Assembly (NCBI GenBank): GCA_025462985.1
Contig: JAOAPP010000278.1
Span: 1 to 9,716, forward strand
Source of the DNA: Bryobacterales bacterium
Lineage (GTDB): Bacteria; Acidobacteriota; Terriglobia; Bryobacterales; Bryobacteraceae
Length of the DNA stretch: 9,716 nucleotides
Direction of reading: 5' to 3'
The notes beneath the pieces were generated by a model, which was given only the letters and a program-made list of their open reading frames with translations, did no database searches and had not been told where the DNA came from. Of this stretch, positions 1 to 7,305 are shown one piece after another (position 1 is the first letter of the stretch; every line of letters starts with the position of its first letter). Both the position numbers and the translations under genes were made by a program.

Positions 1-140
1 TGTTCAACTTTTTCAACCGCTGGATCGATGCCAGCGGCGTTCATCCCTTGAGCGATGCAGCCCATCGCGCAGGAGCAAAGCGATCCGCGATCCATGGCTA
101 CTCCCGCAGTTCTCAACCGCCACCTCAGCAGCCGAAATGA
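1..140 (+). CDS. C-terminal fragment of an unidentified protein, possibly carboxymuconolactone decarboxylase/AhpD-like
   Basis: An open frame enters from the left edge (first full codon at base 3) and ends at the TGA at 138-140, giving about 45 residues. It begins FNFFNRWIDASGVHPLS and later has AHRAGAKRSAIHGYSR before a Gln/Pro-rich tail ending QPPPQQPK. Codons are rich in G/C at the third position, as in a real gene. The FNxxNRWxDxxGV stretch and the Gly-Lys-Arg...Gly-Tyr stretch recall the end of carboxymuconolactone decarboxylase/alkylhydroperoxidase-like proteins, but this is memory-based and weak. The tail overlaps the MFS start region that follows, which suggests translational coupling or that the MFS start lies later than annotated. 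Most of the gene is outside the window, so function cannot be settled. Confidence 0.45.
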   Translation, partial: FNFFNRWIDASGVHPLSDAAHRAGAKRSAIHGYSRSSQPPPQQPK

Positions 141-1323
141 AAGCCGCGGACTGGTTCTGCTCACGGCCTGCTGCGGAGTGTTCGTCAGCTTCGCCTCGGT
201 CGTTATCTACACGTTCGGCGTCTTCCTCAAGCCGCTGACGCAAACCTTCGGGTGGTCACGAGCTCAAGTATCACTCGCATTTACTTTCACCGCTCTTACG
301 GTTGCAGTCTGCTCGCCGTTCATTGGTCGCCTGCTCGATCGCTTTCCGGCACGCCGCATCGTGATCCCGTGCACGGTCATCTACGGTCTGACGTTCGGCT
401 CCCTCGCTTTTCTGACGCCGCATATCGCTCACCTGCTTGTGGCGTTCGTAGTCCTCGGCGTGATCGGGAACGGAACCGCTCAACTGGGCTACGCTCGTGT
501 CGTGAGCGCCTGGTTCGATCGTTCCCGCGGACGCGCGCTCGCGGCCGTGATGGCAGGCTCAGGCGCCGGGTCCATGATCTTTCCTCCGCTCGCGCAAGCG
601 CTCATTACGTCTTACGGTTGGCGTGCGGCGTACGCCATTCTCGGAGCCGTGATTCTGGTGATCGCCGTACCACTGGCCTCCCTCTTCCTCTTCGAACCAG
701 AAACGAAGGAAGCGGCGGCGCCGGTTGAAGCGCTGCCGAAGGAGAGCTTAAGAGGTGCGCTGTTGAGCTTTCCGTTCCTTGGCATTTCGGCCGCACTGCT
801 GCTCTTTTCCTTCGCGACAAATGGATTGTATGCGCACTGGGCGCCGCTGCTGACAGATCGGGGATTTGGAGCCGAAGCCGCCGCAACCGTACTCTCCGTT
901 GCCGGTTTTGCTGCACTGGCCAGTAAGCTGTCCACCGGATATCTTCTTGACAGATTCAGAGCCGGACGAGCGGTTGCCGTACTACTCGCGTCTTGTGCCG
1001 GAGGCTTCGCCTGCGTCATAACGGGCCACACCATCTCAGTTGCGTTCTGCGCCGCGATCCTCGTAGGAGCCGGGATGGGCGCCGAGTCCGACGCCGTCCC
1101 GTTCCTGCTTACTCGCTACTTCGGCTTAGAGCGATTCAGCGAACTCTACGGATATACGTGGTGCGTTTACGCCGTCGCCGGAGCCCTTGGCCCACTGGTG
1201 ATGGGACAGTTCTTCGACCGGACCGGCTCTTACCAGGTTGTGCTGGTCGCCTCCCTGTCGATGGTCATCGCCGCCGCAGCTCTATTTGCAGCTCTGCCTT
1301 CATACAAGCGCTCGGATGCCTGA
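55..1323 (+). CDS. Major facilitator superfamily (MFS) transporter
   Basis: This is a 422-residue inner-membrane protein with the usual length and two-half organisation of a 12-helix MFS carrier. The first hydrophobic helix starts at about residue 33. The MFS loop signature appears in the first half as GRLLDRFPARR (residues 91-101) and in the second half as GYLLDRFRAGR (295-305). A charged loop at about 214-233 (FEPETKEAAAPVEALPKE) separates the halves. GAESDAVPFLLTRYFGLERF (342-361) resembles the monocarboxylate/organic-anion-like MFS group (oxalate:formate antiporter type). A small organic anion is therefore a reasonable guess, but the substrate is not shown. The start is uncertain: ATG 55 and ATG 94 both precede helix 1 and neither has a strong Shine-Dalgarno. 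The gene overlaps the preceding open frame and ends 6 bp from the convergent M16 peptidase stop. Confidence 0.85.
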   Translation: MQPIAQEQSDPRSMATPAVLNRHLSSRNESRGLVLLTACCGVFVSFASVVIYTFGVFLKPLTQTFGWSRAQVSLAFTFTALTVAVCSPFIGRLLDRFPARRIVIPCTVIYGLTFGSLAFLTPHIAHLLVAFVVLGVIGNGTAQLGYARVVSAWFDRSRGRALAAVMAGSGAGSMIFPPLAQALITSYGWRAAYAILGAVILVIAVPLASLFLFEPETKEAAAPVEALPKESLRGALLSFPFLGISAALLLFSFATNGLYAHWAPLLTDRGFGAEAAATVLSVAGFAALASKLSTGYLLDRFRAGRAVAVLLASCAGGFACVITGHTISVAFCAAILVGAGMGAESDAVPFLLTRYFGLERFSELYGYTWCVYAVAGALGPLVMGQFFDRTGSYQVVLVASLSMVIAAAALFAALPSYKRSDA

Positions 1324-1329
1324 TCCCCC

Positions 1330-4092
1330 CTACTTGCTCCCGCCAGTAGCTGGAACCGCTGCGTTCGCCTTCGCCTTCGCGAAATCACCGGCCCTTATCA
1401 CGCTAATCTTCGCCGGATCGATATACTTCCGGAACGCTGCATTCACGTCCGCCGCCGTCAACGCTTTCACCTTCGTGTCGATGTTCGCGTCCCACTCCAT
1501 CGTTCGGCCCCAGAATGCATTCCCCGCCAGCTTCGTCGCGAGCTCCGTATCCTGACCGCGGCTCACTTGGCGAGACTGCAACCATCCCGATTTCGCCGCA
1601 GCAATTTCCTCGTCCGTAAACCCGCCATCCAGGGCCCGCTTCAGCTCTTCTCTGAAGTCCGCCTCCACCTTCTCCGTATTCTGAGGAGCCGAAATCGCAT
1701 AAGTCATGAAAGTGGCCGCACTCTCCTGAATGGGTACGCTCAACTGCGATCCGATACCGTAGCTCAAGCCATCCTTCACCCGAATGCGCGTCGCTAGCCG
1801 GGAATTCAGAAATCCGCCGCCAAGCATGTAATTCGCCAGCGTGAGAGCCGGATAGTCCGGGCTCGCATCATCCATCTTCACCGGCTGAACTGCCACAAAA
1901 AGCGCATTCGCCTTGTCGGGAGTTTCAAAGGGCTGGTTGATCGTCGGTACGTCCTTGTAGTTCGAAACGACTCGCGCATAGTGCTCGTTGCTCTTCCATT
2001 CGCCGAACAGGCTCGTGAGCTGCTTCTGCAGTCCTTCCGAATCCACATCGCCAACCGCCGCGAACTCGGCTCTCGATGCTCCATAAAAGCTCTTGTAGAA
2101 GCTCCTTACTTCATCCAGCTTGACGCTCTTGGTTTGCTCAATCTCCTCATCGAGCGTCGGAACGTATCGCACATCACCCTTCGGGTACGGATTGAGATGC
2201 CGCTCGGCATTCAGCATCGCGATGGCCTGCGGTTCGCTCCGCTGCGCCTGAAGCGAAGTGATCATCTGCTGCTTCAACGTCTCGAACTCCGATTCCGGGA
2301 ACGTCGCCGTTCGCAGAACTTCGCCTACCAGGTCCAGCACGGCGGGAAAGTTCTCTTTCGTGGTCTGAATCGTGACAGTGGCGCCAGTTGGACGGCCCAT
2401 CACCCGAACCTGCGCCTTCAATCTGTCGAACTCATCTACCAGTTGCTGACGCGTATGCTTCTCCGTCCCTCGTGTCAACATGGATCCGGCAAGCGATGCT
2501 ACGGCGTCTTTCTCTTTCAGATTGTTCTCATCTCCAAAGTGCAGTCGCATGGTGGCATTCACGACGCTGCCTCGCGTCTTCTTCGAAATGACCGCCAGCG
2601 TGATGCCGGGCTGTAGTTGCCCGCGAATCGTACGCTTGTCGATGTTTGCAGGGCTCGGATCAAACGCCTCGCCTTGCGCAATCGCCGTTCCGCCTTTATA
2701 GTCCTTGACTAACGCCGCAACGTCGGGTGTGGGCGGAACCTCGGCCCTCACCGGCTTCTCGGTGGGAATGAACAATCCCATCGTCCGGTTGGATTCCGTG
2801 AGATAGGTTCGCGCAAATTTGTCGACCTCTGGTGCTGTTGCTTTCGCAATGCGGTCGCGTGTGACGAACGCGAGTCGCCAGTCGCCTGCCGCGATGTATT
2901 CGCTCAAGAACAAACCGAGCCGCTCTGAATTCCGCAACAGCAGATCGAACTGCGACGCGTATTTTGTTCTGCTGCGGTTTACTTCTTCTTCCGTCGGCGG
3001 ATTCTTCTCCATGTCATCCAGCACCTGCAGGAAGGTCTTTTGAATGTCGTCGAGATCCGCCGTCTTAGGCGCTTGCGCGAGCAGTACCAACATGCCGGGC
3101 TCGCGGGAATCCGTCGTTTCGTCCGCTACCATGCCGCACTTCTTCGTCGCCACCAGCGCCTCGTACAGCCGCCCCGAAGGAGCGTTTGTAAGAGCATCTG
3201 CCACCAGATCACCAAACGCGCCGTCTGGACTCGCCAGAGCCGGCACGTGCACGCCCACGATCACGTCCTTCGTGTCGCCTGTCCGGCGCAGCGTCACGGT
3301 GCGCTCTCCATCCTGCGCGGGTTCCTCTGTATACGTCTTGCGAATCACTCGGTCGGGTTTTGGAATTGCCCCGAAATCCTTGGCGATCAGCGCCAGCGTC
3401 TTCGCCTCGTCTACCTTGCCTGCCACCGTCAGCACAGCGTTGTCCGGCTGATAGTACATGTGGTAGAAAGCCTGCAGTCGCTCGATCGGCACATTCTCAA
3501 TATCCGAACGCGCTCCGATCGTCGACTTCCCGTAGTTGTGCCAAAGATAGGCCGTCGACATCACCCGCTCCATCAGGATGCTCGCGGGATTGTTCTCGCC
3601 CATTTCGAACTCGTTCCGGACCACGGTCATCTCGCTGTCCAGATCCTTCTTGGCGACAAATGAATTCACCATCCGGTCAGACTCCAAATCCAGCGCCCAG
3701 GCCAGATTCTCGTCCGTGCTCGAGAAGGTCTCGAAGTAGTTTGTCCGATCGAACGACGTCGTGCCGTTCGGTCTCGCACCATGCTCGGTCAGCTCCTGCG
3801 GGATGTTCTTGTGCTTCGGCGAACCTTTGAACAGCATGTGTTCGAGCAAGTGAGCCATGCCGGTCTCGCCATAGTTCTCATTCCGCGAGCCTACCAGGTA
3901 AGTGATGTTGACCGTCGTAGTCGTCTTTGTCGGGTCAGGGAAGAGCAGAACGCGAAGGCCGTTCGGCAGGTCATACTCTGTTACGCCCTCAACTGATGCG
4001 CCCTTTGTCACTCCGGCCGGAAGAGAGTCCTGCGCCATCAAGCATCCTGCCGCCGCAAGACAAGCCAACATACTTCCGATTCGTTTTCTCAT
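1330..4092 (-). CDS. Exported two-domain M16 (pitrilysin/MPP-like) zinc peptidase
   Basis: A 920-residue protein with an N-terminal export signal: basic MRKR, then a hydrophobic core to about residue 20. Cleavage is plausible after LMA, giving a mature QDS start; an AAGC at 14-17 is a poor lipobox. The N-terminal half is a peptidase M16 domain with the inverted zinc motif HLLEH. H81 and H85 would bind zinc with E161 (in VRNEFE, 76 residues on), and E84 would be the catalytic base. The C-terminal half repeats the fold without HxxEH and carries the substrate-side Arg/Tyr motif RIRVKDGLSYG (769-779). Active and inactive halves are therefore fused in one chain, as in pitrilysin-like enzymes, and length fits this class. 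The expected role is degradation of peptides or misfolded segments in the envelope. It is last in the polA-isomerase operon, and AAGGAG lies 4 nt before its ATG. Confidence 0.93.
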   Translation of the reverse strand: MRKRIGSMLACLAAAGCLMAQDSLPAGVTKGASVEGVTEYDLPNGLRVLLFPDPTKTTTTVNITYLVGSRNENYGETGMAHLLEHMLFKGSPKHKNIPQELTEHGARPNGTTSFDRTNYFETFSSTDENLAWALDLESDRMVNSFVAKKDLDSEMTVVRNEFEMGENNPASILMERVMSTAYLWHNYGKSTIGARSDIENVPIERLQAFYHMYYQPDNAVLTVAGKVDEAKTLALIAKDFGAIPKPDRVIRKTYTEEPAQDGERTVTLRRTGDTKDVIVGVHVPALASPDGAFGDLVADALTNAPSGRLYEALVATKKCGMVADETTDSREPGMLVLLAQAPKTADLDDIQKTFLQVLDDMEKNPPTEEEVNRSRTKYASQFDLLLRNSERLGLFLSEYIAAGDWRLAFVTRDRIAKATAPEVDKFARTYLTESNRTMGLFIPTEKPVRAEVPPTPDVAALVKDYKGGTAIAQGEAFDPSPANIDKRTIRGQLQPGITLAVISKKTRGSVVNATMRLHFGDENNLKEKDAVASLAGSMLTRGTEKHTRQQLVDEFDRLKAQVRVMGRPTGATVTIQTTKENFPAVLDLVGEVLRTATFPESEFETLKQQMITSLQAQRSEPQAIAMLNAERHLNPYPKGDVRYVPTLDEEIEQTKSVKLDEVRSFYKSFYGASRAEFAAVGDVDSEGLQKQLTSLFGEWKSNEHYARVVSNYKDVPTINQPFETPDKANALFVAVQPVKMDDASPDYPALTLANYMLGGGFLNSRLATRIRVKDGLSYGIGSQLSVPIQESAATFMTYAISAPQNTEKVEADFREELKRALDGGFTDEEIAAAKSGWLQSRQVSRGQDTELATKLAGNAFWGRTMEWDANIDTKVKALTAADVNAAFRKYIDPAKISVIRAGDFAKAKANAAVPATGGSK

Positions 4093-4096
4093 GTCA

Positions 4097-4102
4097 CTCC
4101 TT
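4097..4102 (-). promoter_or_regulatory. Strong Shine-Dalgarno of the M16 peptidase
   Basis: On the minus strand the sequence reads TAAGGAGTGACATG. AAGGAG sits 4 nt before the peptidase ATG (4092-4090). Its two A residues are the last bases of the isomerase TAA stop (4103-4101), so termination of one gene and initiation of the next are physically linked. This fixes the peptidase start and supports an operon. Confidence 0.8.
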
Positions 4103-4715
4103 ACCGCTCCACCGCTGCCTTCTTCACATAGTCCAGCTGGGGAAAATGCTCTTCCAGGTACGGATTGCCGATATCCGCGATTGCAGCCTGGCTTGGCTGC
4201 TCCCCATACTTCATTTCCAGATGCATTACGTTCTCCATGCCCTGGATCACCTCCCCGAAAGGAGTAAATCCTTGCGAATCGAGTGAACCGCTATTATCCC
4301 CGAGATTAATGAACAGTTGCGTGCTCCGGGAATTCGGCTCGCCGGTCTTGGCAAACACGACCGTGCCGACCTTGTTGCTGACCTTCGGCGGATCGTCCTT
4401 GATCGTGATCTCGCTCCAGCTTTTGTTCACCTTGGGATCCTCGTTGATTCCCCACTGCACGATGAACCCCGGAACCGTCCGAAAGAACGCCGCGTTGTTG
4501 TAGAAGCCCATCTGGGTCAACTCATAGAAATGATCCGCGCCGATCGGCGACCAATCGCGATGGACCAGCACCACCACATCACCCTTCGTCGTCCGTATCC
4601 GGACTTTGTACTCAGCGGGAGCCGGCTTCGACTCCAGGCTCGCTTTCTTGCTCTGGCATCCGACTCCCGCCGCTGCTCCTGCCAGTGCCGAAAGGCATAA
4701 CTCACGCCGGGTCAC
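4101..4715 (-). CDS. Exported cyclophilin-type peptidyl-prolyl cis-trans isomerase
   Basis: A 204-residue protein that interconverts cis and trans prolyl bonds during folding. The cyclophilin core spans about residues 36-185. FFRTVPGFIVQ (77-87) matches the FHRxxPxFxxQ catalytic motif, giving R79, F84 and Q87 as equivalents of human CypA R55, F60 and Q63. STQLFINL (131-138) supplies the Q111/F113 equivalents, and LDSQGFTPFGEV follows. The CypA Trp121 position is Ser144, as in many bacterial cyclophilins that bind cyclosporin poorly. The N-terminus MTRRELCLSALAGAAAGVGC has a Tat-like twin arginine, a hydrophobic stretch and Cys20, so export, perhaps as a lipoprotein, is likely; GVGC is an imperfect lipobox. 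The start is GTG (4715-4713), overlapping the polA TGA by 4 nt, with GGAGAG 7 nt upstream inside polA. It is the middle gene of the operon. Confidence 0.92.
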   Translation of the reverse strand: MTRRELCLSALAGAAAGVGCQSKKASLESKPAPAEYKVRIRTTKGDVVVLVHRDWSPIGADHFYELTQMGFYNNAAFFRTVPGFIVQWGINEDPKVNKSWSEITIKDDPPKVSNKVGTVVFAKTGEPNSRSTQLFINLGDNSGSLDSQGFTPFGEVIQGMENVMHLEMKYGEQPSQAAIADIGNPYLEEHFPQLDYVKKAAVER

Positions 4716-7300
4716 TTCGCATCTCTCCAGTTCGAGCCAATTCCAATTTCCACTACCAACGGCACCGCTAATTCGTAAACACTTTCCATTTCTTTTTTCA
4801 CCAGACTCTTTAATTCGTCCAATTCCTCTGGAGGAGCTTCAAAAACAAGTTCGTCATGCACCTGCAGCAGCATCCGAGATCGCATCTTCCGCTGATCCAG
4901 GTCACGGACGATCCGAATCATCGCCAGTTTGATGAGATCTGCCGCCGTCCCCTGCAGCGGCGTGTTCACCGCCGTCCTCTCCGCAAAGGACCGTGCCGAG
5001 GGGTTGCGGCTCTGCATATCCGGAATCGGCCTGCGCCGTCCGAGCAGAGTCTTGGAAACTCCGCTCGCCCGCACTTCCTCAATCGTCCGGTCAATGAACT
5101 GCTGCACGCCTGCATAGCGCTCGAAATACCGGCGAATATAAAGCTCAGCCTCTTTGCGATCGATCCCCAGCACCTGCGACAGCCCGAACGGCGTCTGCCC
5201 ATAGACGATGCCGAAATTGACCGCTTTGGCCGATCGCCGCATGTTCGAATCCACCATCATGGGGCTGACATTGAACACTTCGGCCGCCGTCCGAGTGTGT
5301 ATGTCCTCGTTGTTGCGGAACGATTGCACTAGCACCGGGTCCTCTGACATATGCGCTAGCAGCCGCAGCTCAATCTGCGAGTAATCAGCCGCCACCAGTA
5401 CCCAGCCGGCCTCAGGAACAAAAGCCGACCGAATCTCGCGACCCTCTTCCGTCCGAATCGGAATGTTCTGCAAGTTGGGGTTCGACGACGAAAGCCGGCC
5501 CGTGGCAGCCCCAGTCTGATTGAATGTCGTATGCACTCGTCCGGTCTGCGGGCGAATCAGCCCGGGCAGGGCATCGATATAGGTGCCCTTCAGCTTCGTT
5601 AGCTGCCTGTAGTCAAGCACGAGCTGCGCCACCGGATACTTGGCCGCTAGCCCCTCCAGCACATCAGCAGCGGTCGAGATCACCTTGCCCTTGCCCCATT
5701 TCACCGGAGCTGGCAAGCCCATCTCCTCAAACAGCACTTTGCCTAACTGCTGTGGCGAATTGATGTTAAACGGATGCCCCGCTTCGGCGCAGATCTTTGC
5801 ACCAATCGCATCCACGCGCTCTCCCAATCGTTTCGAAAGCTCGGACAATACTTCGGTGTCTACCCGAATGCCGGTCTCCTCCAGGCGGGCCAGCACCGGA
5901 GCCAACGGTAGGTCGATCTGCTCGTAGACCGGAAGAAGTTCCTGCTGCTGCACCTCCGGCCGAAGCATCTCCGCCATCGTTAGCGTCGCCTCTGCCTGCT
6001 GCTCGGCAGCCGCGTTCAGCTTGCGATCCAGGTATCTCTCGGCGAGGCTCTCCGGAGAGCAACCGCTTGGATCCGCTGACACTAGAAACGCATACAACAT
6101 GACGTCGTCGGCGGCATTCCGGATCTTTACGCCCAGTCCATCAAGCGCCACTTCCAACGCCTTCACGTCATGAACAGTTTTGGGAATCGTCTCGCTTTCG
6201 AGCGCCGGCCTCACCGCGTCGAGCAGGGACAGCGGAACGGCCCGCCCGTGGCCCACGTGGTACGAAAGCCCTATGTACGAATTAGTCAGGTCCAACGCCA
6301 CCGCCAGCGGCGCGTCGGCCGGCCTCTTCTCCAGCCACTCGTTTACAGCTTCGGGATCGGAAAGTACCCCATAATCCCGCGTTGCGCTGTCGTCTTCCGG
6401 CGGCAGGTCTTTCAAAAGACTAAAGAACTCGAGTTCCTTGTAGAGACCCTTCAGAATACTCGTGTTCGGAGCCTGTGCCTTCAAGGCCTTCAGATCCCAC
6501 TCGAGCGGCAGGTCCGTGCAGATCGTCGCCAGCTGCTTGCTCAAAAGAATCTGGTCGCGGTTGTTCAGCAGGCTCTCGCGGTACATCTTCCGCTCGACCT
6601 CCGCCGCATGTTCGAGCGCGCCCTCGACTGACCCGAATCGCGTGATCAGATCCTTCGCGCCCTTATCGCCAATCCCCGGGGCGCCGGGAATGTTGTCAAT
6701 TGCGTCACCTTTCAGAGCCAGCAAGTCCGCAACCTGGGACGGTTTCACGCCCATAAACTTCTCCACCTGGGTGGCGTCATACCACTCGTCGTCCTTCATC
6801 GGGTTCAGCATGAACACACGATCATTCACGAGTTGCAGCATGTCCTTATCGCTTGAGACGATCACAACCTCTAAATGTTTGGCCGGCTGCCGGCACGCCA
6901 TCGCTCCAATGACGTCATCCGCCTCGTAGCCCGGGAACTCGAGAGTCGGAATGTTCATCGCCTCCAGCATTCGACGCACGTACGGGATCTGCGGGCCCAG
7001 GTCGGGCGGCATCTCCGACCGGTTTGCCTTGTACTCCGCATAAGTCTCGCTGCGAACCGTCGGCTCGCTGCTCTCGAAAACCGCGGCAATATAGTCCGGC
7101 TTGAAGCTCGTCGTCAGCTTCCGTAACATATTGTGGAAAATGAAGACTGCCTCTGTCGAAAGCCCGGAGGTCGTCCGCATCGGCGGCGCACCGGTGCGCG
7201 CGCGTGCGTGGTAAGCGCGAAAGATAAACCCGAAGGTATCAATCAGAAAAAGTCGCTGAGTGGCCAATCTCTTCCAGGATAGAGGGCTGGCTGCTAGCAT
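4712..7300 (-). CDS. polA: DNA polymerase I with apparently inactive 3'-5' exonuclease domain
   Basis: An 862-residue family A polymerase for Okazaki fragment processing and gap repair. The 5' nuclease domain (about 15-300) shows LFLIDTFG (D21), GYEADDVIG (124-132), SSDKDMLQLV (149-158) and GDAIDNIPG with GIGDKGA (198-215). The usual Asp of the 'VxFD' site is Glu (F75-E76). The polymerase domain has motif A DYSQIELR (639-646, D639), the O-helix RRSAKAVNFGIVYG (688-701, with R688, K692, F696, Y700) and motif C QVHDE (813-817, D816). Phe696 matches E. coli F762, typical of enzymes that discriminate against dideoxynucleotides. The middle domain (about 310-450) keeps its place but has lost E357, D424 and D501 equivalents (now T339, L382, Q435), so proofreading is predicted absent. 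ATG 7300 is the only ATG/GTG start before D21; GGAAG lies 10 nt upstream. It is first in the operon. Confidence 0.97.
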   Translation of the reverse strand: MLAASPLSWKRLATQRLFLIDTFGFIFRAYHARARTGAPPMRTTSGLSTEAVFIFHNMLRKLTTSFKPDYIAAVFESSEPTVRSETYAEYKANRSEMPPDLGPQIPYVRRMLEAMNIPTLEFPGYEADDVIGAMACRQPAKHLEVVIVSSDKDMLQLVNDRVFMLNPMKDDEWYDATQVEKFMGVKPSQVADLLALKGDAIDNIPGAPGIGDKGAKDLITRFGSVEGALEHAAEVERKMYRESLLNNRDQILLSKQLATICTDLPLEWDLKALKAQAPNTSILKGLYKELEFFSLLKDLPPEDDSATRDYGVLSDPEAVNEWLEKRPADAPLAVALDLTNSYIGLSYHVGHGRAVPLSLLDAVRPALESETIPKTVHDVKALEVALDGLGVKIRNAADDVMLYAFLVSADPSGCSPESLAERYLDRKLNAAAEQQAEATLTMAEMLRPEVQQQELLPVYEQIDLPLAPVLARLEETGIRVDTEVLSELSKRLGERVDAIGAKICAEAGHPFNINSPQQLGKVLFEEMGLPAPVKWGKGKVISTAADVLEGLAAKYPVAQLVLDYRQLTKLKGTYIDALPGLIRPQTGRVHTTFNQTGAATGRLSSSNPNLQNIPIRTEEGREIRSAFVPEAGWVLVAADYSQIELRLLAHMSEDPVLVQSFRNNEDIHTRTAAEVFNVSPMMVDSNMRRSAKAVNFGIVYGQTPFGLSQVLGIDRKEAELYIRRYFERYAGVQQFIDRTIEEVRASGVSKTLLGRRRPIPDMQSRNPSARSFAERTAVNTPLQGTAADLIKLAMIRIVRDLDQRKMRSRMLLQVHDELVFEAPPEELDELKSLVKKEMESVYELAVPLVVEIGIGSNWRDAK
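4723..4728 (-). promoter_or_regulatory. Shine-Dalgarno of the isomerase inside the polA 3' end
   Basis: GGAGAG on the minus strand, in the TGG AGA codons of polA, sits 7 nt upstream of the GTG start. This supports the GTG at 4715 and translational coupling through the GTGA overlap. Confidence 0.6.
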
Positions 7301-7305
7301 CGGAC

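Noticed and set aside
612..1034. 140-codon minus-strand frame inside the MFS gene
   Set aside because: Antisense shadow of the transporter; no recognisable motif and no ribosome binding site noted.
1364..1381. TTCGCC-type hexamer repeated three times in tandem
   Set aside because: It encodes the Ala/Lys-rich tail (FAKAKA) of the peptidase; three imperfect copies are explained by codon use and show no regulatory context.
1981..2616. Long plus-strand open frames within the M16 gene (also 3040-3663)
   Set aside because: They are antisense shadows of a well-supported peptidase frame with family motifs. Their translations are rich in Arg, His and Leu with no domain or signal I recognise.
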